64,000 nt of DNA. It comes from UBA4427 sp046351135. Its GTDB lineage: Bacteria; Myxococcota_A; UBA9160; UBA4427. The notes under the pieces were generated by a model that had not been told where the DNA came from, did no database searches, and worked only from the letters and a program-made list of their open reading frames with translations. The translations under genes and the position numbers were made by a program. Position 1 is the first letter of the stretch, and each line of letters starts with the position of its first letter. The stretch covers positions 124,001 to 188,000 of the forward strand of contig JAXLZA010000007.1 in the NCBI GenBank assembly GCA_046351135.1, read 5' to 3'. Shown one piece after another: positions 44,156 to 52,874 of this stretch.

Positions 44156-44695
44156 TCAGTCGGGCTTGCCGTCGTGGGGGGCGTGCTCGAAGTGCAGGAG
44201 CTGCGTCGCACCGGCGACCAGCGCGCTCCACGGCCCTTCGACCTCGAAGATCGCGACCGATGCGGGGGCGAAGCCGTGGCGCAGCACCGACTCGTCCTGC
44301 GGCCGCCCCCGGTCGAGCTCGAGGGCGAGCACCGAGATCCCGGGGTTGTGGGCGAGGACGAGCAGCGTGTCGGCGTCACCGACCTCGCGGATCGCGGCGA
44401 GCAGGTCCCGGGCCGAGGCGTTGTAGAGCCCGTTCTCGTGGCCGACGTCCGGGCCCGGTCCCGCGAAGGCGCCGGCGTCCTCGCCGAGGCCGCTCGCCAG
44501 CGCCTGCCAGGTCTCGACGCACCGGCGGGCGCTCGACGTGATCACGCGGTCGGGCCGCGTGCCCTGCGCGCGCAGGCGTTCGCCGACGCGATGGGCCTCG
44601 TCGAGGCCGCGCCGGGTCAGCGGCCGGTCGAAATCGCGGCCGCTGCCGTTCGCGGCGGTGGCGTGGCGCATCAGGATCCAGCGGTGTCGTTCCAT
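44156..44695 (-). CDS. sixA: SixA-like phosphohistidine phosphatase
   Basis: 179 residues. Histidine phosphatase fold: catalytic RH in WILMRHATAANGS, RPLTRRGLDEAHRVGERL, VITSSARRCVETWQAL, and the second His in LLVLAHNPGISVLAL. SixA removes phosphate from phosphohistidine on phosphorelay or PTS proteins; partner here is unknown. A TAGAAA stretch lies nine bases before the ATG and no Shine-Dalgarno is seen, so the mRNA may be leaderless. Confidence 0.85.
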   Translation of the reverse strand: MERHRWILMRHATAANGSGRDFDRPLTRRGLDEAHRVGERLRAQGTRPDRVITSSARRCVETWQALASGLGEDAGAFAGPGPDVGHENGLYNASARDLLAAIREVGDADTLLVLAHNPGISVLALELDRGRPQDESVLRHGFAPASVAIFEVEGPWSALVAGATQLLHFEHAPHDGKPD

Positions 44696-44783
44696 CGCGG
44701 CCGCTTTCTAGCGGATCGGACCGCGCTTGCCGAGCCGTGCGCGGACCGCGCGGGCGGGGCGGCGGGTCGATCGGGCGGCGCTC

Positions 44784-45146
44784 TCAGCCGCAGCCCAGGC
44801 GATCCTTGCGCACCGGCGCCGGGAACTGCTTCTGCATCTCTTCGAGCGGCACGTCGAGGTATTTCTTGATGACGTCGAGGCGGCAGGCCGTGAACGCGTC
44901 GCCGGTCCGGCCGGCGCACTCGGCGGCGACGCGATCGTCGACGTACTCGGCCCGGGTCGGCGTCCGCTCGCAGCTCGCGAGCGCGAGTCCGGCGACGAGC
45001 AGCGCCGCTCCGATGCGGCCGGTCCGGGGGGCGCGATCGGCTCGCGCGCCGGGGGCGGACCGCGCGGTCACGTCGTTCGAGCCGTTCGAGCCGTTCGAGT
45101 CGGTCCCGTCGGTCGGGGAGGTCGCGGAGGTCGGGTTCCCGTGCAT
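44784..45146 (-). CDS. Small lipoprotein of unknown function
   Basis: 120 residues. A Ser/Gly/Asn-rich start (partly coded by three 9-base repeats at 45075-45101) leads to a hydrophobic segment ending LVAGLALASC, a good lipobox. The mature part has two more Cys (AAECAG and FTACRL) and helical sequence KKYLDVPLEEMQKQFP, ending GCG. AGGAG precedes the ATG. It is the last gene of the SelD-HtrA-TRAP operon, 28 bases after the DctM stop. No family recognised. Confidence 0.65.
   Translation of the reverse strand: MHGNPTSATSPTDGTDSNGSNGSNDVTARSAPGARADRAPRTGRIGAALLVAGLALASCERTPTRAEYVDDRVAAECAGRTGDAFTACRLDVIKKYLDVPLEEMQKQFPAPVRKDRLGCG
45075..45101. repeat. Three tandem 9-base repeats (GTTCGAGCC type)
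   Basis: Two exact copies of GTTCGAGCC and one GTTCGAGTC lie in the N-terminal part of the small lipoprotein, coding for Asn-Gly-Ser units. Such in-frame units can vary in copy number without frameshift. Confidence 0.6.
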
Positions 45147-45174
45147 GGCGTCCGCTCCTGCCCTCCGACGGCGC

Positions 45175-46527
45175 CTAACGGCCGTAGGCCCGGCCCGGCA
45201 GCCAGGTGACGAGCTCGGGCCAGGCAAAGATGAGGGCCAGCGCGACCAGCTGCAAGGCCACGAAGGGCAGGATCCCGACGTAGAGCGTCCGCACGTCGAC
45301 GTCCGGGGCGACGCCCTTCACGTAGAAGAGCGCGAATCCGACGGGGGGCGTCAGGAAGGAGGTCTGCAGGCAGACCGCGAAGAGGACCGTGAACCAGACG
45401 AGATCGAAGCCGAGGCCGGCGACCACCGGCGCGACGAGCGGGAGCACGATGAAGGTGATCTCGATCCAGTCGAGCACGAAGCCGAGCAGGAAGGTGGCGA
45501 AGAGGATCGTGACGACCACGCCGTTCGGGCCGAAGGGCAGGCCCGAGAGCCCGCGCGCGATCAGCTCGTCGCCGCCGAGGCCGCGCAGGACCAGGGCGAA
45601 CGCGGTCGCACCGAGGAAGATCCCGAACAGGTAGCCCGTCGTGAGGGTCGTCTCGCGCAGGACCTCGCGGAGCGCGGCGCCGGAGAGGCCGCCGCGGGCG
45701 GCGGCGAGGAGCAGGGCCCCCGCCGCACCGACCCCCGAGGCCTCGGTCGGGGTCGCGAGGCCGAAGAAGGTGCTCCCGAGGACGGCGAAGATCAGCAGTG
45801 CCGGCGGGACGATCCGGCGCACCACCGACACGACGAGCGCGAGGTCGACGACCTCCGGGTGGGCCGAGGCGGGGGCGACCTCGGGCCGCAGGGCCGGCAG
45901 GACCAGGATGTAGGCGACGTAGAGCGCCGCGAGCAGCAGCCCGGGCACGACGGCGCCGAGATAGAGATCGCCGACGGAGAGCGCGAGCCGGTCGCCCATC
46001 AGGACCAGCATGATGCTCGGGGGGATCAGGATGCCGAGCGTCCCCACGGCGCAGATCGTCCCGGTCGCGAAGGTCGGTGCATAACGTGCCGCCTTCATCG
46101 GCGGCAGCCCGAGCAGCGCCAGCAGGACGACCGAGGCGCCGATGATCCCGGTGCTCGCCGCGAGCAGGACCCCGATCAGCGCGATCGACACCGCGAGCCC
46201 GCCCCGGACCCGCCCGAAGAGCCGCGACACCTCGCGCAGCAGCTCGGACGCGATGCCCGAGCGGTCGAGCAGCAGACCCATCAGGACGAACATCGGGAGC
46301 GCCACCAGCACCCAGTTGTCCATCAGATCGAAGATCCGGTCGCCCACCAGCGACGCGTAGGACCAGTCGACGCCGGTCTCGAGGCCGAAGTCGCGTTCGA
46401 GCAGGACGGCGAGCGCCGTGAAGGCGAGGGCCGAGCCGCCGAGCACCCAGGCGACGGGGAAGCCCGTGAGGATCCCGGCGATGAACGAGAAGAACATCGC
46501 CACCGCGAGCCACTCGCGCAGGCTCAT
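45175..46527 (-). CDS. TRAP transporter large permease (DctM)
   Basis: 450 residues, about 12 transmembrane helices. Family segments: LTGFPVAWVLGGSAL at the start, MFVLMGLLLDRSGIA, ASTGIIGASVVLLALLGLPPM, TLGILIPPSIMLVLMG, TPTEASGVGA, and SFLTPPVGFALFYVKG near the end. TRAP systems import organic acids or other anions by Na+ or H+ gradient with a periplasmic binding protein. The start overlaps the DctQ stop by four bases. Periplasmic binding protein, DctQ and DctM are all adjacent, so this is a complete TRAP set. Confidence 0.93.
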   Translation of the reverse strand: MSLREWLAVAMFFSFIAGILTGFPVAWVLGGSALAFTALAVLLERDFGLETGVDWSYASLVGDRIFDLMDNWVLVALPMFVLMGLLLDRSGIASELLREVSRLFGRVRGGLAVSIALIGVLLAASTGIIGASVVLLALLGLPPMKAARYAPTFATGTICAVGTLGILIPPSIMLVLMGDRLALSVGDLYLGAVVPGLLLAALYVAYILVLPALRPEVAPASAHPEVVDLALVVSVVRRIVPPALLIFAVLGSTFFGLATPTEASGVGAAGALLLAAARGGLSGAALREVLRETTLTTGYLFGIFLGATAFALVLRGLGGDELIARGLSGLPFGPNGVVVTILFATFLLGFVLDWIEITFIVLPLVAPVVAGLGFDLVWFTVLFAVCLQTSFLTPPVGFALFYVKGVAPDVDVRTLYVGILPFVALQLVALALIFAWPELVTWLPGRAYGR

Positions 46528-47063
46528 GGGCGCGGGGCTCCGAAGAGCCGCGCCGCCACCCGGCGGATCGCGGTCAGGGTCGCCGCGATCAGCAGCCCGG
46601 TCGCGATCGGGAGCGCGCTCTTGAAGAGCCAGCGACCACCGAGCCCGCCCGCGGAGGTCGAGCGCTCTCCCGTGGCGAAGCTCTCGACGACCAGCGGGAT
46701 CGCGCTCCAGAGCACGAGCACGAAGAACGGCAGCTGGAAGAGCAGCAGCCCGTAGAGGTCGACCCAGTCGCGCCGGCGCGCGTCCATGCCCTCGCGCAGG
46801 ACGTCGACGCGGACGTGGCGATCGAAGACGGTGCAGCCGACGATGCCGACGAGGAAGCCGACGGCGTGGAGGTGCCACTGGAGCTCCTCGAGCTCGATCC
46901 GGCTGATCCCGAAGACGGTCCGCAGCAGCACGCCGCCCACGATCACCGCGACCAGCACGAGCCAGAGCCAGCTCGTCGCCGAGACGAGCCGGTCGAGGAG
47001 CGCGTCGACGCCGCGGGCCGGCGGCGCCGGGGCGGCTGCGCGGTCGCCCGCCTCAGTCGCCAT
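46524..47063 (-). CDS. TRAP transporter small permease (DctQ)
   Basis: 179 residues with four transmembrane helices. The DctQ signature region is around RTVFGISRIELEELQWHLHAVGFLVG, followed by CTVFDRHVRVDVLREGM. It stabilises the large permease and interacts with the binding protein. It overlaps the DctP gene by 11 bases upstream and DctM by ATGA downstream. The long Ala-rich N-terminus before the first helix is unusual but within reading frame. Confidence 0.9.
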   Translation of the reverse strand: MATEAGDRAAAPAPPARGVDALLDRLVSATSWLWLVLVAVIVGGVLLRTVFGISRIELEELQWHLHAVGFLVGIVGCTVFDRHVRVDVLREGMDARRRDWVDLYGLLLFQLPFFVLVLWSAIPLVVESFATGERSTSAGGLGGRWLFKSALPIATGLLIAATLTAIRRVAARLFGAPRP

Positions 47064-48246
47064 CCCCGCCCTCCGCGGTCTCCCGGGGCGGGCCCGGCTC
47101 GGTGCTCCGCGCCGGATAGGCGAGCCGCTGCCAGCGATCGTAGTCGGCGTGGAAGGCGCGCTGATGGGCCAGGATGCGGGCGAAGAGGGGATCCTTCGCC
47201 GCCGCCTCGTCGAGGATCCGAGCGACCGCGGCCTCGATCGCCGCGAGCAGTGCCGGCGAGAGCGTCCGCGTCGTCACCCCGTCGCGCTCGAACCGCGCGA
47301 GCACCGCGCCCTGCGCCGCCTCGACCCGGGCGAAGTTGCGCTGGACGCCGTCGCCGCAGGCGAGCTCGACGAGCTCCCGGGTCGCGGGCGGGAGATCCTC
47401 CCAGATCCGGCGATTCACGACGAGATGGAAGGCGGTGAAGGGCTGGTGCCAGCCGGGGAAGTAGTTGAACTTCGCGACCCGATCGAAGCCGAGGCGCACG
47501 TCGACCTCGGGCAGCGAGAACTCGGTCGCGTCGATGGCGCCCTTCTCCAGGGCCTGGAAGAGCTCGCCGCCGGGCAGCATCGTGACCGAGGCGCCGAGGG
47601 ATTGGAGCGCCTGGCCGCCGAGCCCGGCGAAGCGGATCTTGAGGCCCCGGAGATCCTCGGGCGTCTCGATCGCCTCGCGGAACCAGCCCGCCGTCTCGGG
47701 GCCGATCAGCCCGCAGAGGATCGGCTCGACGCCGAGGGGGCGGTAGATCTCCCGGGCGAGTTCGCGGCCGCCGCCGCTCTGCCACCAGGCGGTGTACTCC
47801 CACGGCGTCATGCCGAAGGGCACGGCGCCGAAGAGCACCGAGGCGGGAAGCCGCCCCTCCTCGTAGCCGAGCCAGGTGTAGCCGGCGGCGATCTTGCCGC
47901 GGGAGACGGCCTCGACGATCGCGAAGGCGGGCACGACCTCGTCGGGATCGTCGACCGTCCACTCGATCGCACCGTCGCTCGCGACGGCGAGCCGCCGCGC
48001 GACCTCGACCACGTTCTCGCCGAGCCCCGGCAGATGGGTTCCGAACGCGCTGCTCACGCGCCAGCGGACGGCCGCGGCTTCCGGGCGGACCGGGCTGCCG
48101 GTCCGACCCTCGGAGCGTGCGCTCGCGCCCGCCTCGGCGTCCGTCCCGCGCGCGCCGAGCCCGCTCCACCGGGGCAGTGAGCCGGCGACGAGCAGCCCGA
48201 CCGCGAACGCGACGATCACCGCCAGCAGCGCCTCGCGCGTCGACAT
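47053..48246 (-). CDS. TRAP transporter substrate-binding protein (DctP)
   Basis: 397 residues. A hydrophobic N-terminus (ALLAVIVAFAVGLLVAG) is followed by an Ala/Gly/Arg linker, so it is probably anchored rather than freely periplasmic. Domain markers: WRVSSAFGTHLPGLGENVVEVA, GLKIRFAGLGGQALQSLGAS, MLPGGELFQALEKGAIDATEFSLPEVD. The GGELFQALEKGAIDATE segment is typical of DctP-type proteins that bind mono- or dicarboxylates, including 2-oxo acids. Substrate unknown. GGGGGGGGAG precedes the ATG. HtrA lies 33 bases upstream. Confidence 0.9.
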   Translation of the reverse strand: MSTREALLAVIVAFAVGLLVAGSLPRWSGLGARGTDAEAGASARSEGRTGSPVRPEAAAVRWRVSSAFGTHLPGLGENVVEVARRLAVASDGAIEWTVDDPDEVVPAFAIVEAVSRGKIAAGYTWLGYEEGRLPASVLFGAVPFGMTPWEYTAWWQSGGGRELAREIYRPLGVEPILCGLIGPETAGWFREAIETPEDLRGLKIRFAGLGGQALQSLGASVTMLPGGELFQALEKGAIDATEFSLPEVDVRLGFDRVAKFNYFPGWHQPFTAFHLVVNRRIWEDLPPATRELVELACGDGVQRNFARVEAAQGAVLARFERDGVTTRTLSPALLAAIEAAVARILDEAAAKDPLFARILAHQRAFHADYDRWQRLAYPARSTEPGPPRETAEGGDGD

Positions 48247-48279
48247 CGGCTCCCCCCCCGCGGCCGCGCGGCCCTGTCC

Positions 48280-49476
48280 TCACTGGACCTCGACGAGCGG
48301 GATCTTCATCTCGACGACGTCCTTGCCGTCGCGCAGGACCTTCACGGGCACGAGCTCCCCGGGCGTCCGCTTGTCGAGCGCGTTGGCGAGGTCGGCGAAG
48401 CTCCGGATCGGCTTGTCCCCGACGGACTGGATGATGTCGGCGCCGAGGATCGTGCCGGCGCGGTCGATCTCGAGCGAGCGCAGGCCGGCGCGGGCGGCGC
48501 CGGAGCCGGGGGCGACCTCGCGGACGATCACGCCCTGGATGCCCCAGCTGCGGGCGAAATGATCCGGCAGGACGCTGATGCCGAGGCCCGCGCGGCGGAC
48601 CTTCCCGAAGCGGATGAGCTGCGGGACGATGCGCGAGACGGTGTCGATCGGGACGGCGAAGCCGATGCCGGCGCTGGCGCCGCTCGGGCTGAAGATCGCC
48701 GTGTTGACGCCGATCGCGCGGCCGTGGGAGTCGAGCAGGGGACCGCCCGAGTTGCCGGGGTTGATCGAGGCGTCGGTCTGGATCACGTCCTCGATCACGA
48801 AGCCGCCGTCCGTCGGGAACTCGCGGCCGAGGGCGCTGATCACGCCGGTCGTGAGGGTGCGGTCGAGGCCGAAGGGATTGCCGATCGCGATCACGCTCTG
48901 GCCGACGAGCAGCGCGTCGGAGTGGCCGATCGCCAGGGGCTGGAAGACGAGCCCCTTCGTCTCGATGTGGAGGACCGCCAGATCCTTGCGCGGCTCGACG
49001 CCGACGACCCGCGCCTCGTGGGTCGTCCCGTCGGCGAGGGTCACCGAGAAGGTCTGACCGCCCTGCACGACGTGGAAGTTCGTGACGACGTGGCCGTAGC
49101 GGTCCCACAGGAAGCCCGAGCCCGAGCCCTGGGGAACCTCGGTCACGTTCGCCGTGAAGAAGTCCCGGCGCAGGGCGTTGTTGGTCACGAACACGACCGA
49201 CGGCCCCGCCGCGCGGAAGACCTCGATCGTGTTGCGCTCGTGCTCGAGCAGGCTGTCGGGAATCGGCGTCGGCGCGGTCGGCACCGCGACCGCCTGGGCC
49301 CGGGCCGCCGCCGGGGCGAGCGCGATTGCGGAGGCCAGGGCGGTGGACAGGGCGGTCGAGAGGACCGCGGCGAGAGCGGGGGCGAGCACAGCGCCGAGCG
49401 CCCGGGCGGCGGCGTCGAAGAGCGCTCCGGCGGTTCGCCGCCGCGGGGAGGCGTCGTCGATCGATCGGCGGCTCAT
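48280..49476 (-). CDS. HtrA/DegP-like periplasmic serine protease, single PDZ
   Basis: 398 residues. A long signal region ends around LAPAAARA-QA. Trypsin-like triad: His135 in TNFHVV, Asp165 in RKDLAVL, Ser243 in INPGNSGGPLL. The loop GNPFGLDRTLTTGVISALGRE is typical. One PDZ domain follows (residues ~285-395). It degrades or refolds damaged envelope proteins. The start overlaps the stop of the phosphotransferase gene by ATGA, so it is translated within the SelD operon rather than as a stand-alone stress gene. Confidence 0.93.
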   Translation of the reverse strand: MSRRSIDDASPRRRTAGALFDAAARALGAVLAPALAAVLSTALSTALASAIALAPAAARAQAVAVPTAPTPIPDSLLEHERNTIEVFRAAGPSVVFVTNNALRRDFFTANVTEVPQGSGSGFLWDRYGHVVTNFHVVQGGQTFSVTLADGTTHEARVVGVEPRKDLAVLHIETKGLVFQPLAIGHSDALLVGQSVIAIGNPFGLDRTLTTGVISALGREFPTDGGFVIEDVIQTDASINPGNSGGPLLDSHGRAIGVNTAIFSPSGASAGIGFAVPIDTVSRIVPQLIRFGKVRRAGLGISVLPDHFARSWGIQGVIVREVAPGSGAARAGLRSLEIDRAGTILGADIIQSVGDKPIRSFADLANALDKRTPGELVPVKVLRDGKDVVEMKIPLVEVQ

Positions 49477-50510
49477 CGCAGCGCGTCCGACGAAGCGAGC
49501 TCGACCGCGGCCCGCGCGAGCCCGTCGATCTGTCTGCGGAAAGCCTCCACGTTGCCCCCCTCTCCCATGACGCCCTTCAGGTAGCGCGCGAGCACGCCCT
49601 CGACGATCGCGGCGAGCCGCCAGTACTGGAACGCGCGGTAGTAGGCGATCTTCGCCGTCGAGAGGCCCGTGATCGCCTCATAGCGGGCGAGCAGGGCTTC
49701 GCGCCTCGGGAAGCCGCCGCAGAACGTCGGGGGCAGGCCGGTGCCGCCGGGCTCGGGCGGCGGATCGCCCGGGTCGTACCAGTCGTTGAGCAGGTAGCCG
49801 AGATCGGCGAGGGGATCGCCGAGGGTGCAGAGCTCCCAGTCGAGCACGGCGCGGACGCGGCCGGCGGTCCCGTCGACGAGCAGGTTTCCGATGCGGTAGT
49901 CGCCGTGGACGATCGCCGCGGTCTGCTGCTCGGGCATGCGCGCCGTGAGCGCCGCATGGGCCTCGTCCATCTCGGGGAGCTCCCGGGTCTTCGTCTTCTC
50001 CCACTGCGTCTTCCAGCGCGCGAGCTGGCGGGCGAGATATGCCTCGCGGCGGCCGAGATCGCCGAGGCCGACGGTGTCGGGGTCGAGGCGGTGGAGCGCG
50101 GCGAGCACCTCGACCACGTGGAGCGCGAGGGCCTCGCGCCGCTCGGCGGGCACCGTGCGCTGCGCGAGGTCGGGCCCGGTCAGCACCGTGCCCGGGACGT
50201 ACTCCATGACGTAGAAGGGCGCGTCGTTGACCGCGACGTCGCGGCAGAGGGCGAGGGGCCGCGGGACGGGCACCTCCGTCCCGACGAGGGCCGAGAGGAT
50301 CCGGTGCTCGCGGCCCATGTCGTGGGCGGTCGCCAGCACGGCGCCGGTCGGCGGGCGGCGCAGGACGAAGCGATGACCGGCTCCGTCGAAGACGTGGTAG
50401 GTCAGGTTCGAGTGGCCGCCGACGATCGGCTCGAAGCGCAGCGGGGCGACCGCGCCGGGGACGTGGTCGGCGAAATAGCGTTCGAGGGATTCGGCGGCGA
50501 TGCCCTTCAT
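49473..50510 (-). CDS. Phosphotransferase family protein (APH/ACAD10-like)
   Basis: 345 residues, aminoglycoside-phosphotransferase kinase fold. Motifs: GGHSNLTYHVFDGAGHRFVLRR at the start, YVMEYVPGTVL, the catalytic loop IVHGDYRIGNLLVDG, and the metal motif VLDWELCTLGDPLADLGYL. This subgroup resembles the kinase half of ACAD10/11 and bacterial relatives associated with hydroxyacyl-CoA or other lipid metabolism, not antibiotic resistance. Start and stop both overlap neighbours by ATGA (SelD fusion upstream, HtrA downstream). Confidence 0.9.
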   Translation of the reverse strand: MKGIAAESLERYFADHVPGAVAPLRFEPIVGGHSNLTYHVFDGAGHRFVLRRPPTGAVLATAHDMGREHRILSALVGTEVPVPRPLALCRDVAVNDAPFYVMEYVPGTVLTGPDLAQRTVPAERREALALHVVEVLAALHRLDPDTVGLGDLGRREAYLARQLARWKTQWEKTKTRELPEMDEAHAALTARMPEQQTAAIVHGDYRIGNLLVDGTAGRVRAVLDWELCTLGDPLADLGYLLNDWYDPGDPPPEPGGTGLPPTFCGGFPRREALLARYEAITGLSTAKIAYYRAFQYWRLAAIVEGVLARYLKGVMGEGGNVEAFRRQIDGLARAAVELASSDALR

Positions 50511-52849
50511 GGCGGCGGCAGTGTAGCGGCGACGGTGATCGTCGCGGGGGCTCCGGGACCGGTCTGCGGCGACGTCGGCGCGGTTGCCCCGGCTGCTCGG
50601 ATCCGCCCGATCCGGGCGATCGCGGGCTCGCCCGCCGCGGCGAAGGCCCGAAGCAGCGCCGGGCCGACCTCGGACGGGGCGGCGAAGAGCAGCCCACCCG
50701 CGGTCTGGGGGTCGAAGAGCCAGCCGCCGTCGAGGTCGCTCGCGCCACGGACGCAGGCCGCGAAGGCCTCCCGATTCGCGGCGTGGGCGCTGCTGCGGAG
50801 GCCCTGCGCGAGGAGCTCCCGGGCGCCGGGCAGCAGCGGAATCGCCGCGCGCTCGAGCTCCGCCGCGAGGCCGGCGGGGCGCAGGAGATTCAGGAGGTGG
50901 CCGGCGAGGCCGAAGCCCGTGACGTCGGTCGCGGCCCGGACGCCGTGGTGCTGCGCGATCTGCGCGGCCCCGGCGAGCGGCCGCAGCATCGAGTGCTGCA
51001 CCGCCTCGACCCAGGCGCCCCGGGCGAGGCCGCGCGCATCGGCGGCGAGGACGACGCCGGTGCCGAGGGGCTTCGTCAGCCAGAGCTCGTCGCCTTCCCG
51101 GGCTCCGGCCTGGCGAAGCCACTCGCCCGCGTCCGGTCCGTCGCCCGTCACCGCGAGCCCGACCGCGAGCGCGTCGCTCGTCATCGTATGGCCTCCGACG
51201 AGCGAGACGCCGAGGGGGTCGAGGGTCGCGCGGAGGCCGAGCAGGACCTGATGGAGCAGCTCCTCGCCCGTCGCGCCCGCGTCCTCGGGGAGGGCGATCA
51301 GGGCCTGGGCGTGGCGCGGGCGGCCGCCCTTCGCGAAGAGATCGCCGGTCGCGTTGACGGCGGCGACCCGACCGACGAGCCAGGGGTCGTCGCAGAAGGC
51401 GCGGATCGCATCGATGTTATGCAGGACGAGGCGTCCGTCCGCGGCGCGCGTCACGGCGACGTCCTCCCGCTCGGCGACGCCCGCCACGACCGAGGCGTCG
51501 GGCGGCGGTGCCGGCAGCCGGGCGAGCGCGGCTTCGAGGGGCCGGGCGGAGACCTTTGCGGCACACCCGCCACAGACCATGCCGTCCCGCCCCGCCGCGT
51601 CGATCGCCGCTGCCCAGGCCGCGGGATCCTCGAGGACCTGGAAGCGCGCCATGAACGCCCGATCGATCCGGTCCTTCAGCCGGAACGTCCCGCGCCCCGC
51701 CGTCGCGAGCCCCCACTTCGCGCCGAGCGCCCGCCCGTCGCCCAGGTTGAGGAGCGAGAGGAAGTCGCGTTGCGGCCGATAGGCCGTGAGCGGTCGGCCG
51801 GCGAGCCGGGCGCGCAGATTGCGATCGAGAATCGGGCCCTGGCGGACCGCGTAGACCCCCGCGCGCGGCACCCACGGATGGTCGACCAGGCGGGCGCAGT
51901 CGCCGACCGCGAAGACGTTCTCGAACCCGACGGCCTGCAGCGTGTCGTGGATTTCGAGAAAGCCCTCGCGATCCCGGGCGAGTCGGCCAGCGACCTCCGT
52001 GCCCCGTTCGTCGCCCGCGCCCGGGGCGCCATCGCGCCGCGGGAAGGGCTGCGCCGCGGCGCCCGTCGCCCAGACGACGAGATCCGCCTCGAGGCGCTCG
52101 CCCGCGGCCGACCACGCCGCGTCCCGCTCGATGCGCACGATGCGCATGCCGGTGCGGACCTCGAGGCCGCGCGCGGCGGCCTCGCGGGCGATGGCGCGGC
52201 GCAGGGCGGGCGTGCCTCCGGCCAGCAGCGCGTCCTCGCCGGTCGCGATCGCGATGCGGGCGGGCGTGCCGGCGCGGCGCAGGCGCGCCTCGAGGGTGAA
52301 GGCGAGCTCGCAGCCGGCGGCCCCGGCGCCGACGACGAGGACGCGGGCGGGTCGCGCGGGGGAGGCGAGGGCGGCGAGAGCGGCGGTGCGCGCCTCGAGG
52401 GCCTCGGCGAAGGCGCCGATCGGGCGGGTCGCGAGGGCATGCTCGGCGACCCCGGGCCGGTCGAGGTCGCGGATCGTCGAGCCGACGTCGAGGCTCGCGA
52501 GGTCGAAGCGGATCGGCGGGCGCCCATCGAGCATCACCGCGCTCGCGACGGGGTCGAGATCGAGGGCCGAGGCGAGCACGACCGAAGCCCCCGCCCGCCG
52601 CGCGAGGGGGACGACGTCGATCTCGAGCGCGCTGCGCGGGTAGTCCCCGGCGACGAGGCCCGGGACCATGCCCGAGTAGACGGCGACGGGGCGATCGAGG
52701 ACGACGACGAGGCGGGCGCCTTCCGGCGGATCCATCGCCCAGCGGCGCAGGACCTGGACGTGGGCGTGGCCCCCGCCGACGAGGACGACGGTTCGAGCCG
52801 ATCGATGCGGTCCGGTGCGCGCGGCCCCCGTTCGATCGGCGCCGTGCAC
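50507..52849 (-). CDS. selD: NADH dehydrogenase-like flavoprotein fused to selenide, water dikinase (SelD)
   Basis: 780 residues. Residues ~20-395 are an NDH-2-type pyridine nucleotide-disulfide oxidoreductase: VVLVGGGHAHVQVLRRW, VLVVGAGAAGCELAFTL and VFAVGDCARL. Residues ~424-760 are SelD: VCGGCAAKVSARPL with Cys429 and Lys432 in the catalytic positions, NATGDLFAKGG, VGGHTMTSDAL and ATDVTGFGLAGHL. SelD makes selenophosphate for selenocysteine or selenouridine. Such fusions are known in several bacterial groups. The GTG start follows a GAGGAGAG ribosome binding site. No selA/selB/selU is visible. Coupled downstream to the phosphotransferase. Confidence 0.93.
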   Translation of the reverse strand: MHGADRTGAARTGPHRSARTVVLVGGGHAHVQVLRRWAMDPPEGARLVVVLDRPVAVYSGMVPGLVAGDYPRSALEIDVVPLARRAGASVVLASALDLDPVASAVMLDGRPPIRFDLASLDVGSTIRDLDRPGVAEHALATRPIGAFAEALEARTAALAALASPARPARVLVVGAGAAGCELAFTLEARLRRAGTPARIAIATGEDALLAGGTPALRRAIAREAAARGLEVRTGMRIVRIERDAAWSAAGERLEADLVVWATGAAAQPFPRRDGAPGAGDERGTEVAGRLARDREGFLEIHDTLQAVGFENVFAVGDCARLVDHPWVPRAGVYAVRQGPILDRNLRARLAGRPLTAYRPQRDFLSLLNLGDGRALGAKWGLATAGRGTFRLKDRIDRAFMARFQVLEDPAAWAAAIDAAGRDGMVCGGCAAKVSARPLEAALARLPAPPPDASVVAGVAEREDVAVTRAADGRLVLHNIDAIRAFCDDPWLVGRVAAVNATGDLFAKGGRPRHAQALIALPEDAGATGEELLHQVLLGLRATLDPLGVSLVGGHTMTSDALAVGLAVTGDGPDAGEWLRQAGAREGDELWLTKPLGTGVVLAADARGLARGAWVEAVQHSMLRPLAGAAQIAQHHGVRAATDVTGFGLAGHLLNLLRPAGLAAELERAAIPLLPGARELLAQGLRSSAHAANREAFAACVRGASDLDGGWLFDPQTAGGLLFAAPSEVGPALLRAFAAAGEPAIARIGRIRAAGATAPTSPQTGPGAPATITVAATLPPP

Positions 52850-52874
52850 CCCGACTCTCCTCGCCGACCGCGGC

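Noticed and set aside
48280..49476. htrA as a stand-alone sigma-E-controlled gene
   Set aside because: It overlaps the upstream gene by ATGA with no intergenic promoter space, so operon expression is more likely.
49473..50510. Antibiotic resistance phosphotransferase
   Set aside because: Motifs match the broad APH kinase fold, but the sequence and context fit the ACAD10-like metabolic subgroup rather than a resistance gene.
50507..52849. Selenocysteine codon in the SelD catalytic site
   Set aside because: The catalytic position is a normal Cys codon (Cys429). I found no in-frame TGA in recognised genes suggesting selenocysteine.
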